A stretch of 64,000 nt of DNA from Lacibacter sp. H407 (GCF_037892605.1 NZ_JBBKTU010000001.1:1054001-1118000), one strand, 5' to 3'. Shown: positions 47,061 through 57,550, counted from the first letter of the stretch. Numbers and translations are program-made. Notes: generated by a model from the letters alone, not told the origin.

Positions 47061-48875
47061 TTAATGTTTGCTTTCATCAGCGCCAACCGGTGTGGTTTGC
47101 GGAATGAATTCTTGTCCATCTTTTCCGTAATCGTACGCCCAACGATGTACTTCAGGAATTTCACCAGCCCAGTTACCATGGCCGGGGTTGATCGGTGTGG
47201 TCCACTCCAATGTATTGGCGCCCCATGGATTTTGTGTGGTTACTTTTCTTCCTTTCCAGATACTGTAGAAGAAGTTGATGATAAACAGGATCTGCACAAG
47301 GAATACAATGATGGCTACAATACTGATAAACTTATTGAGCGTATCATAATGTTTGAACGATTCCCAAATATCAAATTTGTAATAACGGCGTGGCACACCC
47401 GCTAAACCCTGGTAGTGCATTGGCCAGAAAATGAGGTATGCACCGATCATTGTAACCCAGAAGTGAATATAGCCGAGTGTGTTGTTGAGATAACGGCCAT
47501 ACATTTTCGGATACCAATGATAGATACCTGCAAACATTCCGAACATACTTGCCACACCCATTACGATATGGAAGTGAGCAATTACGAAATATGTATCGTG
47601 CAGATGAATATCCAATGCAGAATTACCAAGGAAGATACCCGTTAAACCACCGGAGATAAACAAACTCACAAAACCCAATGCAAACAACATAGCAGGTGTA
47701 AAGCGGATGTTTCCTTTCCAGATTGTAGTTAACCAGTTAAATACTTTGATAGCACTTGGTACAGCGATCAACAAAGTAAGTAACACGAAGAATGCTCCGA
47801 GGAACGGATTCAATCCCGTAACAAACATATGATGCGCCCATACCAGGAAGGCCAGAATCGTGATCGCAAATAATGATCCGATCATTGCCATATAACCAAA
47901 GATTGGTTTACGGCTGTTCACCGATAAAATTTCTGAAGCCATGCCCATCGCCGGTAACAGAATGATGTACACTTCAGGGTGACCTAAGAACCAGAACAAA
48001 TGTTGATAGAGAATTGCACTACCACCTTCGTTCGGTAAAGCCTGTCCGTTTATATAGATATCACTTAAGTAGAAACTTGTTCCAAAGTGACGGTCAAAGA
48101 TCAATAAGATAAACCCTGAGAACAACACCGGGAATGATAATACACCCAATACTGCTGTAAAGAAGAATGCCCAGATAGTGAGTGGCAACCTTGTCATGCT
48201 CATACCTTTTGTACGCATGTTCAATACGGTTGCGATATAGTTCAAACCACCAAGTAATGATGATACTACGAATAATGCCATTGATACAAGCCATAGATCC
48301 ATCCCCACTTTAGACCCAGGTGATGCTTCACCCAATGCACTCAACGGAGGGTAAGCTGTCCAACCACCACTGAACGGCCCTGTTTGTACAAACAAAGAAG
48401 ACAACATGATGATACTGGCAGTAAAGAAGAACCAGTAAGAAAGCATATTCAAAAATGGTGACGCCATATCACGTGCACCCACCTGTAAAGGAATTAAGAA
48501 ATTAGAGAACGTACCACTCAAGCCTGCTGTTAATACAAAGAACACCAACACGGTACCGTGCATGGTTACCAATGCATAATAAGCTTCTGCCTGCAGTTGT
48601 CCGCCTTTTGCCCACTCGCCTAACAATGTTTCCATCCATGGAAAGCGTGCATCCGGATAACCCAGTTGCAAACGGAAGATAACAGAGAACAAACCTCCCA
48701 GCAATGCCCAGAACATACCAGTGATCAAAAACTGTTTTGCAATTGTTTTGTGATCCTGGCTGAAAACATACTTCGTCAAAAACGTTTCATGGTGGTGACC
48801 ATGATGCACCTCGTCATGCGTTTCATGCGGAACGCTTACTACTGAAGTGTGTACGTGTGATGTCTCGTTACTCAT
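47061..48875 (-). CDS. ctaD: Cytochrome c oxidase subunit I
   Basis: About 604 residues with twelve helices. Active-site features: FLGHPEVYIILLP gives the CuB His, the A-family Glu and the cross-linked Tyr; WAHHMFVTG gives two more CuB His; IAHFHIVMG provides the haem ligands. The Glu in GHPEVY places it in the A1 type of haem-copper oxidases. I start at ATG 48875 because the TTG at 48893 adds six residues only and AAAAAAGAGAT precedes the ATG. A His-rich cytosolic N-terminus (DEVHHGHHHE) is notable. It lies just after subunit II. Confidence 0.95.
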   Translation of the reverse strand: MSNETSHVHTSVVSVPHETHDEVHHGHHHETFLTKYVFSQDHKTIAKQFLITGMFWALLGGLFSVIFRLQLGYPDARFPWMETLLGEWAKGGQLQAEAYYALVTMHGTVLVFFVLTAGLSGTFSNFLIPLQVGARDMASPFLNMLSYWFFFTASIIMLSSLFVQTGPFSGGWTAYPPLSALGEASPGSKVGMDLWLVSMALFVVSSLLGGLNYIATVLNMRTKGMSMTRLPLTIWAFFFTAVLGVLSFPVLFSGFILLIFDRHFGTSFYLSDIYINGQALPNEGGSAILYQHLFWFLGHPEVYIILLPAMGMASEILSVNSRKPIFGYMAMIGSLFAITILAFLVWAHHMFVTGLNPFLGAFFVLLTLLIAVPSAIKVFNWLTTIWKGNIRFTPAMLFALGFVSLFISGGLTGIFLGNSALDIHLHDTYFVIAHFHIVMGVASMFGMFAGIYHWYPKMYGRYLNNTLGYIHFWVTMIGAYLIFWPMHYQGLAGVPRRYYKFDIWESFKHYDTLNKFISIVAIIVFLVQILFIINFFYSIWKGRKVTTQNPWGANTLEWTTPINPGHGNWAGEIPEVHRWAYDYGKDGQEFIPQTTPVGADESKH

Positions 48876-48910
48876 AATCTCTTTTTTATTCAATTCTGTT
48901 GACTATACAA

Positions 48911-50014
48911 TTATTTATTCATGGCTACAACCGGAGTTGCAGGTGCAGGCACTGCAGCAGTTGAATCAGCAGCCGGTTTTACAGCCGATGGATCTTTATC
49001 AGGAAATGCCGCATAATAGTTTGGCTTTTGCTTTGCCATCCACACATCAAATTCTTCCTGTGTAACTACTTCAATAATTCCTTTCATTGAGTAATGGCCG
49101 TTGCCGCACATCTGATCGCAGGAAATTTCAAACGCAAAATTCGGATTGCCCGTACGCTCTTTCATTTCTTTGGTGGTGTACTTCGGTGTAAACCAAAGTG
49201 TGGTTGGAATACCAGGCACTGCATCCATCTTTAAACGGAAATGGTTCAACCCAACATCATGAATTACATCACGGCTACCTATGATCAATTTCACCGGACG
49301 GTCTTTTACGATGTACATGGTTTGTGTGGTTACCACATCATCAAAGTTGGTAGGGTCAGCTTTCAGTTTCAGATCAGCATTGTCTTCCCAGATCTGTCCG
49401 AAAGGATTGCTATTCTCATCACTGATCACTTTGAAATATGTTTTACCGAACGATTTATCTTTTCCGGGGTAACGCATCATCCATCCAAATTGCTTTCCTA
49501 CAATTTCAACTTCTAACGCACCCTTCGGAGCATCGGATGTAATGCGGAACCAAAACTTCAAACCGAATACTACCAACACCGTTAAAAAGATTGCCGGCAC
49601 AACTGTCCAGATCAATTCCAACTTATTATTGTGCGGAAAGAAGTATGCTTTACGACCTTCTCTCTCTTGGTATTTCCATGCAAAGTAGAACAGGAAGAAC
49701 TGCGTAAGCACGAATACGAACCCGGTAACAGCCGTTGTCATCATAAACATAAAATCAATCTCTTCACCTTCAACAGAGGCAGCCCCTTGTGGAAACAACG
49801 TTGTTTTATACAACAGTTTGTTGCAGTAGTACACGCCAATAAAACCAAGGATCATAAAACCCAACAGCAAAAATCCGTTAATACGATTGTTTTGTTTACG
49901 GGCACTCTCTTCTCCCTTTAACACACTTACATACTCGCTGGCCTTTGCGATTTGAAAGATCACAATAAACACCAGAAGGGCTGCTGCTATTACCAGATAT
50001 GTTGTAGTACTCAT
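48911..50014 (-). CDS. ctaC: Cytochrome c oxidase subunit II
   Basis: A 367-residue subunit II with three hydrophobic stretches near the N-terminus, the two helices that anchor the domain among them, and a periplasmic cupredoxin domain. CuA ligands are visible: His in DVGLNHFRL and the set CDQMCGNGHYSM (two Cys, His, Met), with Gln where many homologues have Glu. There is no CxxCH, so no cytochrome c domain is fused, and electrons must come from a separate cytochrome or directly from the ACIII haem subunits. The Ala/Pro-rich tail is variable. Part of the act-cta operon. Confidence 0.95.
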   Translation of the reverse strand: MSTTTYLVIAAALLVFIVIFQIAKASEYVSVLKGEESARKQNNRINGFLLLGFMILGFIGVYYCNKLLYKTTLFPQGAASVEGEEIDFMFMMTTAVTGFVFVLTQFFLFYFAWKYQEREGRKAYFFPHNNKLELIWTVVPAIFLTVLVVFGLKFWFRITSDAPKGALEVEIVGKQFGWMMRYPGKDKSFGKTYFKVISDENSNPFGQIWEDNADLKLKADPTNFDDVVTTQTMYIVKDRPVKLIIGSRDVIHDVGLNHFRLKMDAVPGIPTTLWFTPKYTTKEMKERTGNPNFAFEISCDQMCGNGHYSMKGIIEVVTQEEFDVWMAKQKPNYYAAFPDKDPSAVKPAADSTAAVPAPATPVVAMNK

Positions 50015-50066
50015 AGCTTGCGCAAATTATTTATAGTTCGTCAATTCTTTTTTCTTTGTTCAATCA

Positions 50067-51344
50067 TCAGGTATGATGAATAATACTTTCTTTCACCAAC
50101 GGATGGTTCTTTGGTAACAACGATGCTTTGGTGAGGTAACGGGCCGTAAGGAAAATCACCAATCCTAAAAATCCTGCTGCAATACCAAGGCTGTACACAA
50201 AATGGCTGATGGGATTTGAATCTTTACCCAATTCTTTCAACGGACCCGGTGTGATCATTTGATAGAAATCCAACCAGTGGCCGAAGATGATAATTACTGA
50301 CATCAATGTAACAACTGTATAGCTACGCTTTGATCCACGACGCATTAAAATTAACAACGGCGCCAGGAAGTTGATGATGAGGTTGAGCAGGAACATTGCC
50401 CTGAACGGACCATCACCTTTTCCGCCATAACCCAAACGATCGATGAAGTAAGCGGTTTCTTCCGGTTGGTTACTGTACCAGATCAACATGAACTGTGAGA
50501 ACCAGAGATAGGTCCAGAAGATCGAAAAGGCAAACATGAACTTACCAATATCGTGGATATGCTCTTCGTTCACAAATTCGAGGTAACCATGATTCTTTAA
50601 ATACACCACAAATAACATGATGAGTGAAATACCGGCTACCCATGAACTGGCGAATGTGTACCAGCTGTACATAGTGCTGAACCAATGCGCATCAATACTC
50701 ATCAACCACAACCATGGAAGCGTACTCAATACTGTTAAACCATATGTTACAAGGAAGGCAGCAGAAACAGCTAATGTTTTGTAATAATTCGCTGTTGATT
50801 TCTGCACCGACATATCTTCTGTCATAGAAAGTTTACGGAACCAGTTACGGAACCAGATCCACAAGGAAACCGCAACAATTGAAACAACCGTATAGAAAGT
50901 TGGATTTAAAAATCCACTTTTCGCTTGTAATTTTTCGTCGAGATGCGCTGCATCTTTCCAGTGGTAAATATGATGATCATCGGAGATCCACACATATGCC
51001 AACAGAATAACGAGTGTAACCGGCCCTAATACATTCAAACCACCGGAGATCGCTTCCGGTACACGACGGAACACCAAGGGCCAACCTGCCTGTGCCAATG
51101 TTGTGGCGGCAATAAAGAAAAAGCTGGCTGCAACCACCAGTAACCAATAGATACTGTTATGCATCAGCGCCATCCAGAATTTGGTTGCGCCATAGGCTTC
51201 TTCACCATGTGCTTCGCCATGACCGCCGGAAAACGGATGCAGAAATATAATACCGAGGATGAGTGTTAACACACCCACACCCATCAATGCATAGCTCCAT
51301 TTTTTTAATCCGCCCGGTATTTCAAATTGTTCTTTCAGTGCCAT
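50067..51344 (-). CDS. actF: Alternative complex III subunit ActF, quinol-binding membrane protein
   Basis: A 425-residue protein with about ten hydrophobic helices, similar in layout to ActC but without the NrfD signature at its start. Segments such as FSIFWTYLWFSQFMLIWYSN and IIIFGHWLDFYQMITPG are typical of ActF. It forms part of the membrane arm of alternative complex III, which oxidises menaquinol. It lies between actE and the oxidase subunit II gene, the standard order in this phylum. Confidence 0.92.
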   Translation of the reverse strand: MALKEQFEIPGGLKKWSYALMGVGVLTLILGIIFLHPFSGGHGEAHGEEAYGATKFWMALMHNSIYWLLVVAASFFFIAATTLAQAGWPLVFRRVPEAISGGLNVLGPVTLVILLAYVWISDDHHIYHWKDAAHLDEKLQAKSGFLNPTFYTVVSIVAVSLWIWFRNWFRKLSMTEDMSVQKSTANYYKTLAVSAAFLVTYGLTVLSTLPWLWLMSIDAHWFSTMYSWYTFASSWVAGISLIMLFVVYLKNHGYLEFVNEEHIHDIGKFMFAFSIFWTYLWFSQFMLIWYSNQPEETAYFIDRLGYGGKGDGPFRAMFLLNLIINFLAPLLILMRRGSKRSYTVVTLMSVIIIFGHWLDFYQMITPGPLKELGKDSNPISHFVYSLGIAAGFLGLVIFLTARYLTKASLLPKNHPLVKESIIHHT

Positions 51345-51384
51345 TGAACTTCGTTTATAGTTGAATGTTAGTTTGGTCTATAAT

Positions 51385-52041
51385 TTACTTTGTTGCTGTT
51401 GTTGAATCGGCCGCAGGTGCAGTTGCAGGCGCAGCAGTTTGCGGAGCGCCTCCCGGTTGCAATTGCTTGATATAACGAACGATCATCCAGCGTTGCTTTG
51501 TGCTCAGTTGCGATGCATAACTACCCATCAGGTTTTTACCATAAGTAACTGAGTACATCATTTGACCTTCCGGCATTTTTGATACCACGGGATCAGCCAC
51601 TAAGTTTTTTGGAGCAACAGGATAAGGGCCATTACCTCCATTGTAAATAGGACCGTTACCGTCTAATTTTTCACCGTGGCAAATACCACAGTTGATCTTA
51701 TATAGTCTTGCTGCTTCAATAATTTCTTTATCGTTCAGAGCAGGTAAAGGGTTTTGAACCTGCTTTGATGCTACATAATTGGCAGTATCACCAACTTTGT
51801 CCATTGCTAATGGGAAATAAGCAACATCACCACGCTTTACAGTACCTGCAACCGGAGTTGCATCGTAGTAGATACCGGCATCTTTCAGATGGCTATGATC
51901 AGCATAGGTTTCTACTGCACGGCTGTACGCCATATCGGGCATATAGATCTTACCCGGCTCACGACGTGGACCATTGTTGCAGGACGCTGCTGCCAATACT
52001 ACTGTAACCAATCCAATTGTAACAATCTGTGTTGAACGCAT
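51385..52041 (-). CDS. actE: Alternative complex III subunit ActE, monohaem cytochrome c lipoprotein
   Basis: About 218 residues from ATG 52041, which puts a lipobox AAASC about 18 residues in; the TTG start at 52080 would overlap actD and bury the signal. The single haem motif is INCGICHGEKLDGNGP, with an axial Met later near EGQMMYSVTYG. The Ala/Pro/Thr-rich tail is low complexity. ActE is a lipid-anchored cytochrome that carries electrons from the complex. It is 10 bases after the actD stop. Confidence 0.93.
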   Translation of the reverse strand: MRSTQIVTIGLVTVVLAAASCNNGPRREPGKIYMPDMAYSRAVETYADHSHLKDAGIYYDATPVAGTVKRGDVAYFPLAMDKVGDTANYVASKQVQNPLPALNDKEIIEAARLYKINCGICHGEKLDGNGPIYNGGNGPYPVAPKNLVADPVVSKMPEGQMMYSVTYGKNLMGSYASQLSTKQRWMIVRYIKQLQPGGAPQTAAPATAPAADSTTATK

Positions 52042-52051
52042 TTCAATATGT

Positions 52052-52642
52052 TTATGCTGTAACGATTTCTTCTTTTTCAAATGCTTTTCTTGTTTTGTCG
52101 TAGCGACCTAACCACCAGCCGGTCTCTGCATCTTTCTCAAACACTTCTACTGCGCCCGCACTTTGAAAGAATGCTTTTACTTCTTCGATATTTGTTTTTT
52201 CGGTGATCTCGATAGGCATTACAAACAGATCATCTGTTGCACGCAGGTGGAAATGATCTTTCCGCACAAACGGAGCCAGCTGACAGAGGTAGCAGAAAGT
52301 CAGCACCATACCAACAGCCGCACACAATACCGTTAATTCAAACACGATCGGAATGAAAGCCGGCAAAGGCAAATGTGGTTTACCACCAATATTCATAGGC
52401 CAGTCTTTGGTAAACACCCAGCTCATAAATGTTAAGGCAGTTGTTGTACCGGTCATTGCATAAATAAAACCGGCTGTGTGTAAGCTGGTGTCACGCAAAC
52501 CCATTGCATGATCTAAACCATGGATCGGGAAGGGCGTGTACACATCATGAATCTTGTAACCTGCCTTGCGGGTATTTTTTACCGCAGGGAACAGCGTTTT
52601 TTCATCATCAAAACAGCCGACTACAAATTTTTTTACAGACAT
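52052..52642 (-). CDS. actD: Alternative complex III subunit ActD (DUF3341)
   Basis: A 196-residue membrane protein: a soluble N-terminal part (FVVGCFDDEKTLFPAVKNTR) followed by two hydrophobic helices (FIYAMTGTTTALTFMSWVF and AFIPIVFELTVLCAAVGMVL) and a soluble C-terminus (FFQSAGAVEVFEKD). This is the DUF3341 pattern of ActD, a small structural subunit of the complex. It is between actC and actE. Confidence 0.92.
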   Translation of the reverse strand: MSVKKFVVGCFDDEKTLFPAVKNTRKAGYKIHDVYTPFPIHGLDHAMGLRDTSLHTAGFIYAMTGTTTALTFMSWVFTKDWPMNIGGKPHLPLPAFIPIVFELTVLCAAVGMVLTFCYLCQLAPFVRKDHFHLRATDDLFVMPIEITEKTNIEEVKAFFQSAGAVEVFEKDAETGWWLGRYDKTRKAFEKEEIVTA

Positions 52643-52666
52643 ATTTTTTTCGCTTTTAGCTTTTAG

Positions 52667-52684
52667 CTGTGAGCTGCGAGCTTG
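52667..52684. repeat. Dispersed 18-bp intergenic repeat, copy 1
   Basis: CTGTGAGCTGCGAGCTTG in the actC-actD gap matches 15 of 18 bases of CTGTGAGCGATGAGCTTG at 62002-62019. Degenerate AGCTTTTAGC-type sequence surrounds it. Function unknown. Confidence 0.6.
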
Positions 52685-52732
52685 TGAACCTATTTTCTTA
52701 TCAACGATTATTCTTACTCTTTTCAGATAGGC

Positions 52733-54175
52733 TTAGTGTGAATGCGCATGTTCTTTTGCAAACTCTTCAACCGACTGTTCTTCAATTCCGTCCATTTGTT
52801 CTTTATAGCTTTCACCATTTTTCTTGAGAATGTGTTTGATCTCAGCAATGGCAATTACCGGGAAGTATTTAGAGAACAGGAAATAACAAGTGAAGAACAA
52901 TCCAAATGATCCCATGTAGAAACCAATTTCCCAAATGGTTGGACGATAGTACACCGACCACGATGATGGTAAGTAATCACGATACAAAGATGATACGATG
53001 ATCACAAAACGCTCGAACCACATACCAATATTTACCACCACACTCATTAAGAAAGTGAAGGCAATGTTGCGACGCAATTTCTTAACCCAGAACAACTGTG
53101 GTGTAATTACGTTACAGGTCATCATCAACCAATAGCTCCATCCGTAAGGACCGGCGATACGATATTTAAAGAAGATATCCTGCTCATATTTCACCGCACT
53201 GTACCATGCCATGAACAACTCAGTTAAGTATGCACAGCCCACAATGGAACCGGTCAGTACAATTACCTTGTTCATATTTTCAATGTGGCTGATGGTAATA
53301 TAATCTTCCAGCTGCATCACTTTCCGTGTAACCAACATCAGGGTTTGCACCATGGCGAAACCGGAGAAGATGGCACCCGCAACGAAGTAAGGAGGGAAGA
53401 TGGTAGTATGCCATCCGGGAATAACCGACGTGGCAAAGTCAAACGATACGATGGTGTGTACAGACAATACAAGTGGTGTACTCAAACCAGCCAACACCAA
53501 TGATAAGCTTTCATGACGTTGCCAGTGTTTGGTAGAACCTGACCATCCGAAAGAAGCAACACCATAAAATGCTTTTGCCCATTTCTTTTTTGCACGGTCA
53601 CGCAACGTAGCCATATCAGGTAACAAACCGCTATACCAGAATAAAAGAGAAACTGTAAAGTAAGTAGAGATCGCAAATACGTCCCACAATAATGGTGAGT
53701 TAAAGTTCACCCATAAAGGACCACGTGTATTTGGATAAGGCATTACGAAGAAGGCCATCCACACACGACCCATGTGCCAGATCGGGAACTGGCCCGCACA
53801 AATAACCGCAAAGATGGTCATGGCTTCAGCCGCACGGTTTACACCCGTTCTCCATCCCTGGCGGAAGAGCAACAAGATCGCAGAGATCAATGTACCGGCG
53901 TGACCAATACCTACCCACCATACGAAGTTGGTGATATCCCAACCCCAGCCGATGGTTTTGTTCAGGTTCCACATACCCGTACCGTACACTACTTCTTTAT
54001 AAAGACTCACCACACCAAACAAGAGGAGTGCCACCGAAATAATGAAACCTACCCACCATAAACGTGAGGGCGCAGCTTCCACCGGCTTACAAATATCCTC
54101 TGTAACATCGTGGTAGGTTTTATGACCATCAACCAATGGTTCCCGTACCTGTGATTCATACCTTAGTAATGACAT
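52733..54175 (-). CDS. actC: Alternative complex III subunit ActC, NrfD-like
   Basis: A 480-residue NrfD/PsrC-type membrane protein with about ten helices. Visible features include WVGIGHAGTLISAILLLFRQ and the region IWHMGRVWMAFFVMPYPNTRG, which line the quinol-facing site in this family, and WFERFVIIVSSLYRDYLPSSW late. It binds quinol next to the ActB iron-sulphur domain. The Ser/His-rich C-terminus (AKEHAHSH) is typical in this phylum. It is separated from actB by about 210 bases containing a short palindrome but no obvious promoter. Confidence 0.94.
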   Translation of the reverse strand: MSLLRYESQVREPLVDGHKTYHDVTEDICKPVEAAPSRLWWVGFIISVALLLFGVVSLYKEVVYGTGMWNLNKTIGWGWDITNFVWWVGIGHAGTLISAILLLFRQGWRTGVNRAAEAMTIFAVICAGQFPIWHMGRVWMAFFVMPYPNTRGPLWVNFNSPLLWDVFAISTYFTVSLLFWYSGLLPDMATLRDRAKKKWAKAFYGVASFGWSGSTKHWQRHESLSLVLAGLSTPLVLSVHTIVSFDFATSVIPGWHTTIFPPYFVAGAIFSGFAMVQTLMLVTRKVMQLEDYITISHIENMNKVIVLTGSIVGCAYLTELFMAWYSAVKYEQDIFFKYRIAGPYGWSYWLMMTCNVITPQLFWVKKLRRNIAFTFLMSVVVNIGMWFERFVIIVSSLYRDYLPSSWSVYYRPTIWEIGFYMGSFGLFFTCYFLFSKYFPVIAIAEIKHILKKNGESYKEQMDGIEEQSVEEFAKEHAHSH

Positions 54176-54365
54176 ACTTGTTTTCGCTTTTCGCTTTCAG
54201 CTATTCGCTGCCAGCTTTGGTTTTATGTTTTGTACTTAGCGTCAGATTCTTTGTTCGTCTTCTGTTGCGTCGCACACTTCAACTTTTTAATTCACTTCAA
54301 CAAATCCACCCCTTTCAAACGCTCTTCTGTTTTTATCTAAAAACATTCCATACGGTTAACTTACT

Positions 54366-54377
54366 CCCCTTTAGGGG
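54366..54377. repeat. CCCC-TTTA-GGGG hairpin after actB
   Basis: CCCCTTTAGGGG begins 8 bases after the actB stop. It resembles the TCCCCCAAAGGGGGA hairpin at 59426-59440 and may be a fragment of a dispersed palindromic repeat, or an intercistronic RNA hairpin. Confidence 0.5.
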
Positions 54378-54384
54378 ATGGGGC

Positions 54385-57300
54385 TTAATGTGCTGCTTCA
54401 GTTGCCGCTTCTTTTGCTTCAGAATGTGCTTCACCATGTCCGCCTTCTTCTTCGTGATTACCTACTGTACGATCGGTATTACGCAGTTTCGCCATGTAAC
54501 TTACGTTTGGCAATACGTGTAATTGTTCCAATACATAATAAGTACGGTTGGCTGCTTCTGTTGTACGCACTTTGCGGATCTCACTTTCTTTGTCATTCAC
54601 ATTACCAAACACAATTGCGTTTGTAGGACAAGCCTGCTGACATGCAGTTTTGATATCGCTGTCAACCATCGGACGGCTGTCTTTCTTCGCTGTCAATTTA
54701 GCTTCCTGTAAACGTTGTACGCAGAAAGAACATTTTTCAATTACACCACGGCTACGCACAGTAACATCAGGATTCAACACCATACGTGTTAAGTCTTCGT
54801 TCATATCAAGTGTTACCTCATTAATCCTTCCGCTTTCGATCAATGGATTCTGATTGTCTTTAAAGCTATCCGCACCATTCCAGTCGTGCCAGTTAAAGCG
54901 GCGTACTTTATAAGGACAGTTGTTGGCACAATATCTTGTACCGATACAACGGTTATAGGTCATTTGATTTAAACCTTCGCTGCTGTGGTTGGTTGCTGCC
55001 ACCGGACAAACGTTCTCACAAGGAGCGTTATCACAGTGTTGGCAAAGCATTGGCTGGAACACAACATCCGGGTTTTCCATATCACCGCTGAAATAACGGT
55101 CGATACGTAACCAATGCATGTCATGATATTTTGCCACCTGAGTTTTACCTACAACAGAAACGTTGTTCTCGGCGCTACAGGCAACTACACAAGCACCACA
55201 ACCATTACAAAGGTTTAAGTCTAAACTCATTCCCCATTTAATGCCGGGCTTATCGTACACAGGGTACATGGTACCTTCTGCTTCTAAATTATCTACACCA
55301 CCGTAATCTTTGATCTCAGCCATCCGTTCGTTAATGAAATGCTTGGGATCTTTTTTGAATACAGCGAGACTTGTTTCTTTTACTACTTCCACACGATTAC
55401 CGTACGTGCTGTGCGTTTGCATCTGCGCAATGTCGTACATCTTATCAGTCTTCTCGATAGTTACATCGGCAGCAGTAAGATCATATGTTTGTCCATTAAA
55501 ACTTGCAAACGGATAAATGTTTTTACCAACTCCTTTTGCTGCACGTCCTACTTTTTCACTGCGGCCGTAACCGGTTGCTATCGCAACGGTACTGCTGTTC
55601 ATACCAGGAATAATGAGCAATGGAAGTTCGATCGGCTCTCTTCCGGCAACAGTAATTTTTAATACAGGCTTCGGAGGATTTACTTCGTAATCATCATCTG
55701 CTTTGTAGCCAAATTCTTCAGCTGTTTTAACAGAGATGATCGCATAGTTATCCCAGCATGCACGGGTAATGGGGTCAGGCATTTCCTGCAACCATGGGTT
55801 GTTGGCCATTTTACCATCGCCAATACTAACTTTTTGATAGATCACCAATTCGTGCTTGCCTGTTTTTTTAGCAGCACTGAGTTTTGCAACAGCATCAGCA
55901 ACTGCGCCGCCATTAAAGCTTGCACCTGCAACTACCGGAGTGGCAGGTTCAATTACACCGTCACGCAATGCCTGATCGAATGCAGTTTGTCCACCGAGTT
56001 TCGTGATCCAGTAATTTTTAAAGTATGTTTCGTAATCCGCTTCAGCACTGCCGCTCCATTTCAACAATGAAGTTGCAAACGCTCTTGTTTTAAATAACGG
56101 ATGAATGGTTGGTTGAATGAAAGAGAGATAGCCACTTTTTGCTTCGGCATCGCCCCAGCTTTCGAGATAGTGATGAGCAGGCAATACAAACTGACATTGT
56201 TCAGTTGTTTCATCTTCAATTTCATTGAATGAAACAGTAAGACCTACTTTTTTCCAACCGTCAACAAATTTCTTTTTATCGTAGTACGTGTACACAGGGT
56301 TTGCACCATATACTAACACAGCACCAACTGCACCTGCATTCATATCAGTTACCAGTTGCTCCATATCAGCGTCTACCCCTTTACGGTAGTTCACTGTTGT
56401 ACCGAAGTTGATGGTTTTACCAACAGCACCAATTTGTGCGTTGATGGCATTTACTAAAATTTGTGCATTTACATTGTTACTACGGCTTACTACTAATGCA
56501 TTACCACCTGCAGCCAATAATTCTTTGGCTGCGGCATCAATACCTGCAGCTAAACGTTTATCAGTAATAGCAGGAGCTGTAACTGCACCGCCAACTTTTG
56601 CATATAAGTTCAATAACACTGCGCCGAGTTCACTTGGCTTGTGTGTATAACGCTCATCGGCACTTGCACCCGTCATGCTGAACATCGCTTCAAACTGGAA
56701 GTGACGGCTCATGGTTGGGTTCTTCTCATCGATCTTACGACCCGTAGCATATTGCTTTGCAAATTCTACAGGGCTCAACCAGGTTCCGAGAAAATCGGCA
56801 CCAAAGCTTACGATCACTTTTGCCTGATCGAAATGGTAAGATGGAATTGTACGTTGACCAAACGTTGCTTCGTTGGCCTGCAACATACCACTGTAAGAAA
56901 CCGCATCGTATGTTACATGCTTGAACGTTGGATATTTTGCTTTGAATTCTTCAATGATGGCAGCAACAGAAGGAGAGTTCAGGGTTGAACTTAATAATAC
57001 GATCTGCTTGCCTGCTGCAGTAGCCAATGCTGCTGCAATTTTTTTATCAACTGCTTCGTACGTTGGCGCTTCTTTAAAACCATCTCCCGTTTTTTCCATG
57101 GGGTAACGCAAACGGGCTGTATCGTACAGGCTGAGTACAGATGCCTGTACACGCTGTGAAGTACCACCTTTGGTAAAGCCCATTTCATTTCCTTCCAGTT
57201 TGATGGGGCGACCATCTCTTACTTTCGCCAACACCGGCACTACATCACCATCTAACACGTAGGTAGTTGCATAGTAATTCGCAACACCGGGAACAATATC

Positions 57301-57537
57301 AGCAGGTTTGTTGAGAAAAGGGATGGCCTTTTTTACAGGCATTTCGCAACTGGCAGCCAATGTAGCAGCAGCCGTGCTGAAGCCGAGATATTTTAAGAAA
57401 TCACGGCGTGGCGTTTTGGCTCCGTTATCATCCATTTCAAAAGGCAAGTCCTCTTTAAACTCATTCTCCGCATCATTCACGTATGCCTTTGTATTGTTCA
57501 GCTCTCCGAAACTTTGCCAATATTTTTTCTTACTCAT
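54385..57537 (-). CDS. actB: Alternative complex III subunit ActB, molybdopterin-like and Fe-S fusion
   Basis: A 1050-residue protein with an internal Tat-like signal after an N-terminal extension (TPRRDFLKYLGFSTAAATLAA, residues about 42-62). Residues about 60-720 follow the molybdopterin oxidoreductase fold, although ACIII homologues carry no molybdenum cofactor. The C-terminal part holds the ferredoxin-like domains with four cysteine clusters: CNGCGACVVAC, CQHCDNAPCENVC, CIGTRYCANNC and CSFCVQ, plus CQQAC. These bind [Fe-S] clusters that relay electrons from quinol to the haems. A His/Glu-rich tail ends it. It lies between actA and actC. Confidence 0.95.
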   Translation of the reverse strand: MSKKKYWQSFGELNNTKAYVNDAENEFKEDLPFEMDDNGAKTPRRDFLKYLGFSTAAATLAASCEMPVKKAIPFLNKPADIVPGVANYYATTYVLDGDVVPVLAKVRDGRPIKLEGNEMGFTKGGTSQRVQASVLSLYDTARLRYPMEKTGDGFKEAPTYEAVDKKIAAALATAAGKQIVLLSSTLNSPSVAAIIEEFKAKYPTFKHVTYDAVSYSGMLQANEATFGQRTIPSYHFDQAKVIVSFGADFLGTWLSPVEFAKQYATGRKIDEKNPTMSRHFQFEAMFSMTGASADERYTHKPSELGAVLLNLYAKVGGAVTAPAITDKRLAAGIDAAAKELLAAGGNALVVSRSNNVNAQILVNAINAQIGAVGKTINFGTTVNYRKGVDADMEQLVTDMNAGAVGAVLVYGANPVYTYYDKKKFVDGWKKVGLTVSFNEIEDETTEQCQFVLPAHHYLESWGDAEAKSGYLSFIQPTIHPLFKTRAFATSLLKWSGSAEADYETYFKNYWITKLGGQTAFDQALRDGVIEPATPVVAGASFNGGAVADAVAKLSAAKKTGKHELVIYQKVSIGDGKMANNPWLQEMPDPITRACWDNYAIISVKTAEEFGYKADDDYEVNPPKPVLKITVAGREPIELPLLIIPGMNSSTVAIATGYGRSEKVGRAAKGVGKNIYPFASFNGQTYDLTAADVTIEKTDKMYDIAQMQTHSTYGNRVEVVKETSLAVFKKDPKHFINERMAEIKDYGGVDNLEAEGTMYPVYDKPGIKWGMSLDLNLCNGCGACVVACSAENNVSVVGKTQVAKYHDMHWLRIDRYFSGDMENPDVVFQPMLCQHCDNAPCENVCPVAATNHSSEGLNQMTYNRCIGTRYCANNCPYKVRRFNWHDWNGADSFKDNQNPLIESGRINEVTLDMNEDLTRMVLNPDVTVRSRGVIEKCSFCVQRLQEAKLTAKKDSRPMVDSDIKTACQQACPTNAIVFGNVNDKESEIRKVRTTEAANRTYYVLEQLHVLPNVSYMAKLRNTDRTVGNHEEEGGHGEAHSEAKEAATEAAH

Positions 57538-57550
57538 ATGCTTGGTTGAT

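Noticed and set aside
54176-54384. Missing gene between actB and actC
   Set aside because: About 210 bases with degenerate repeats and a short hairpin; no frame with coding character on either strand.
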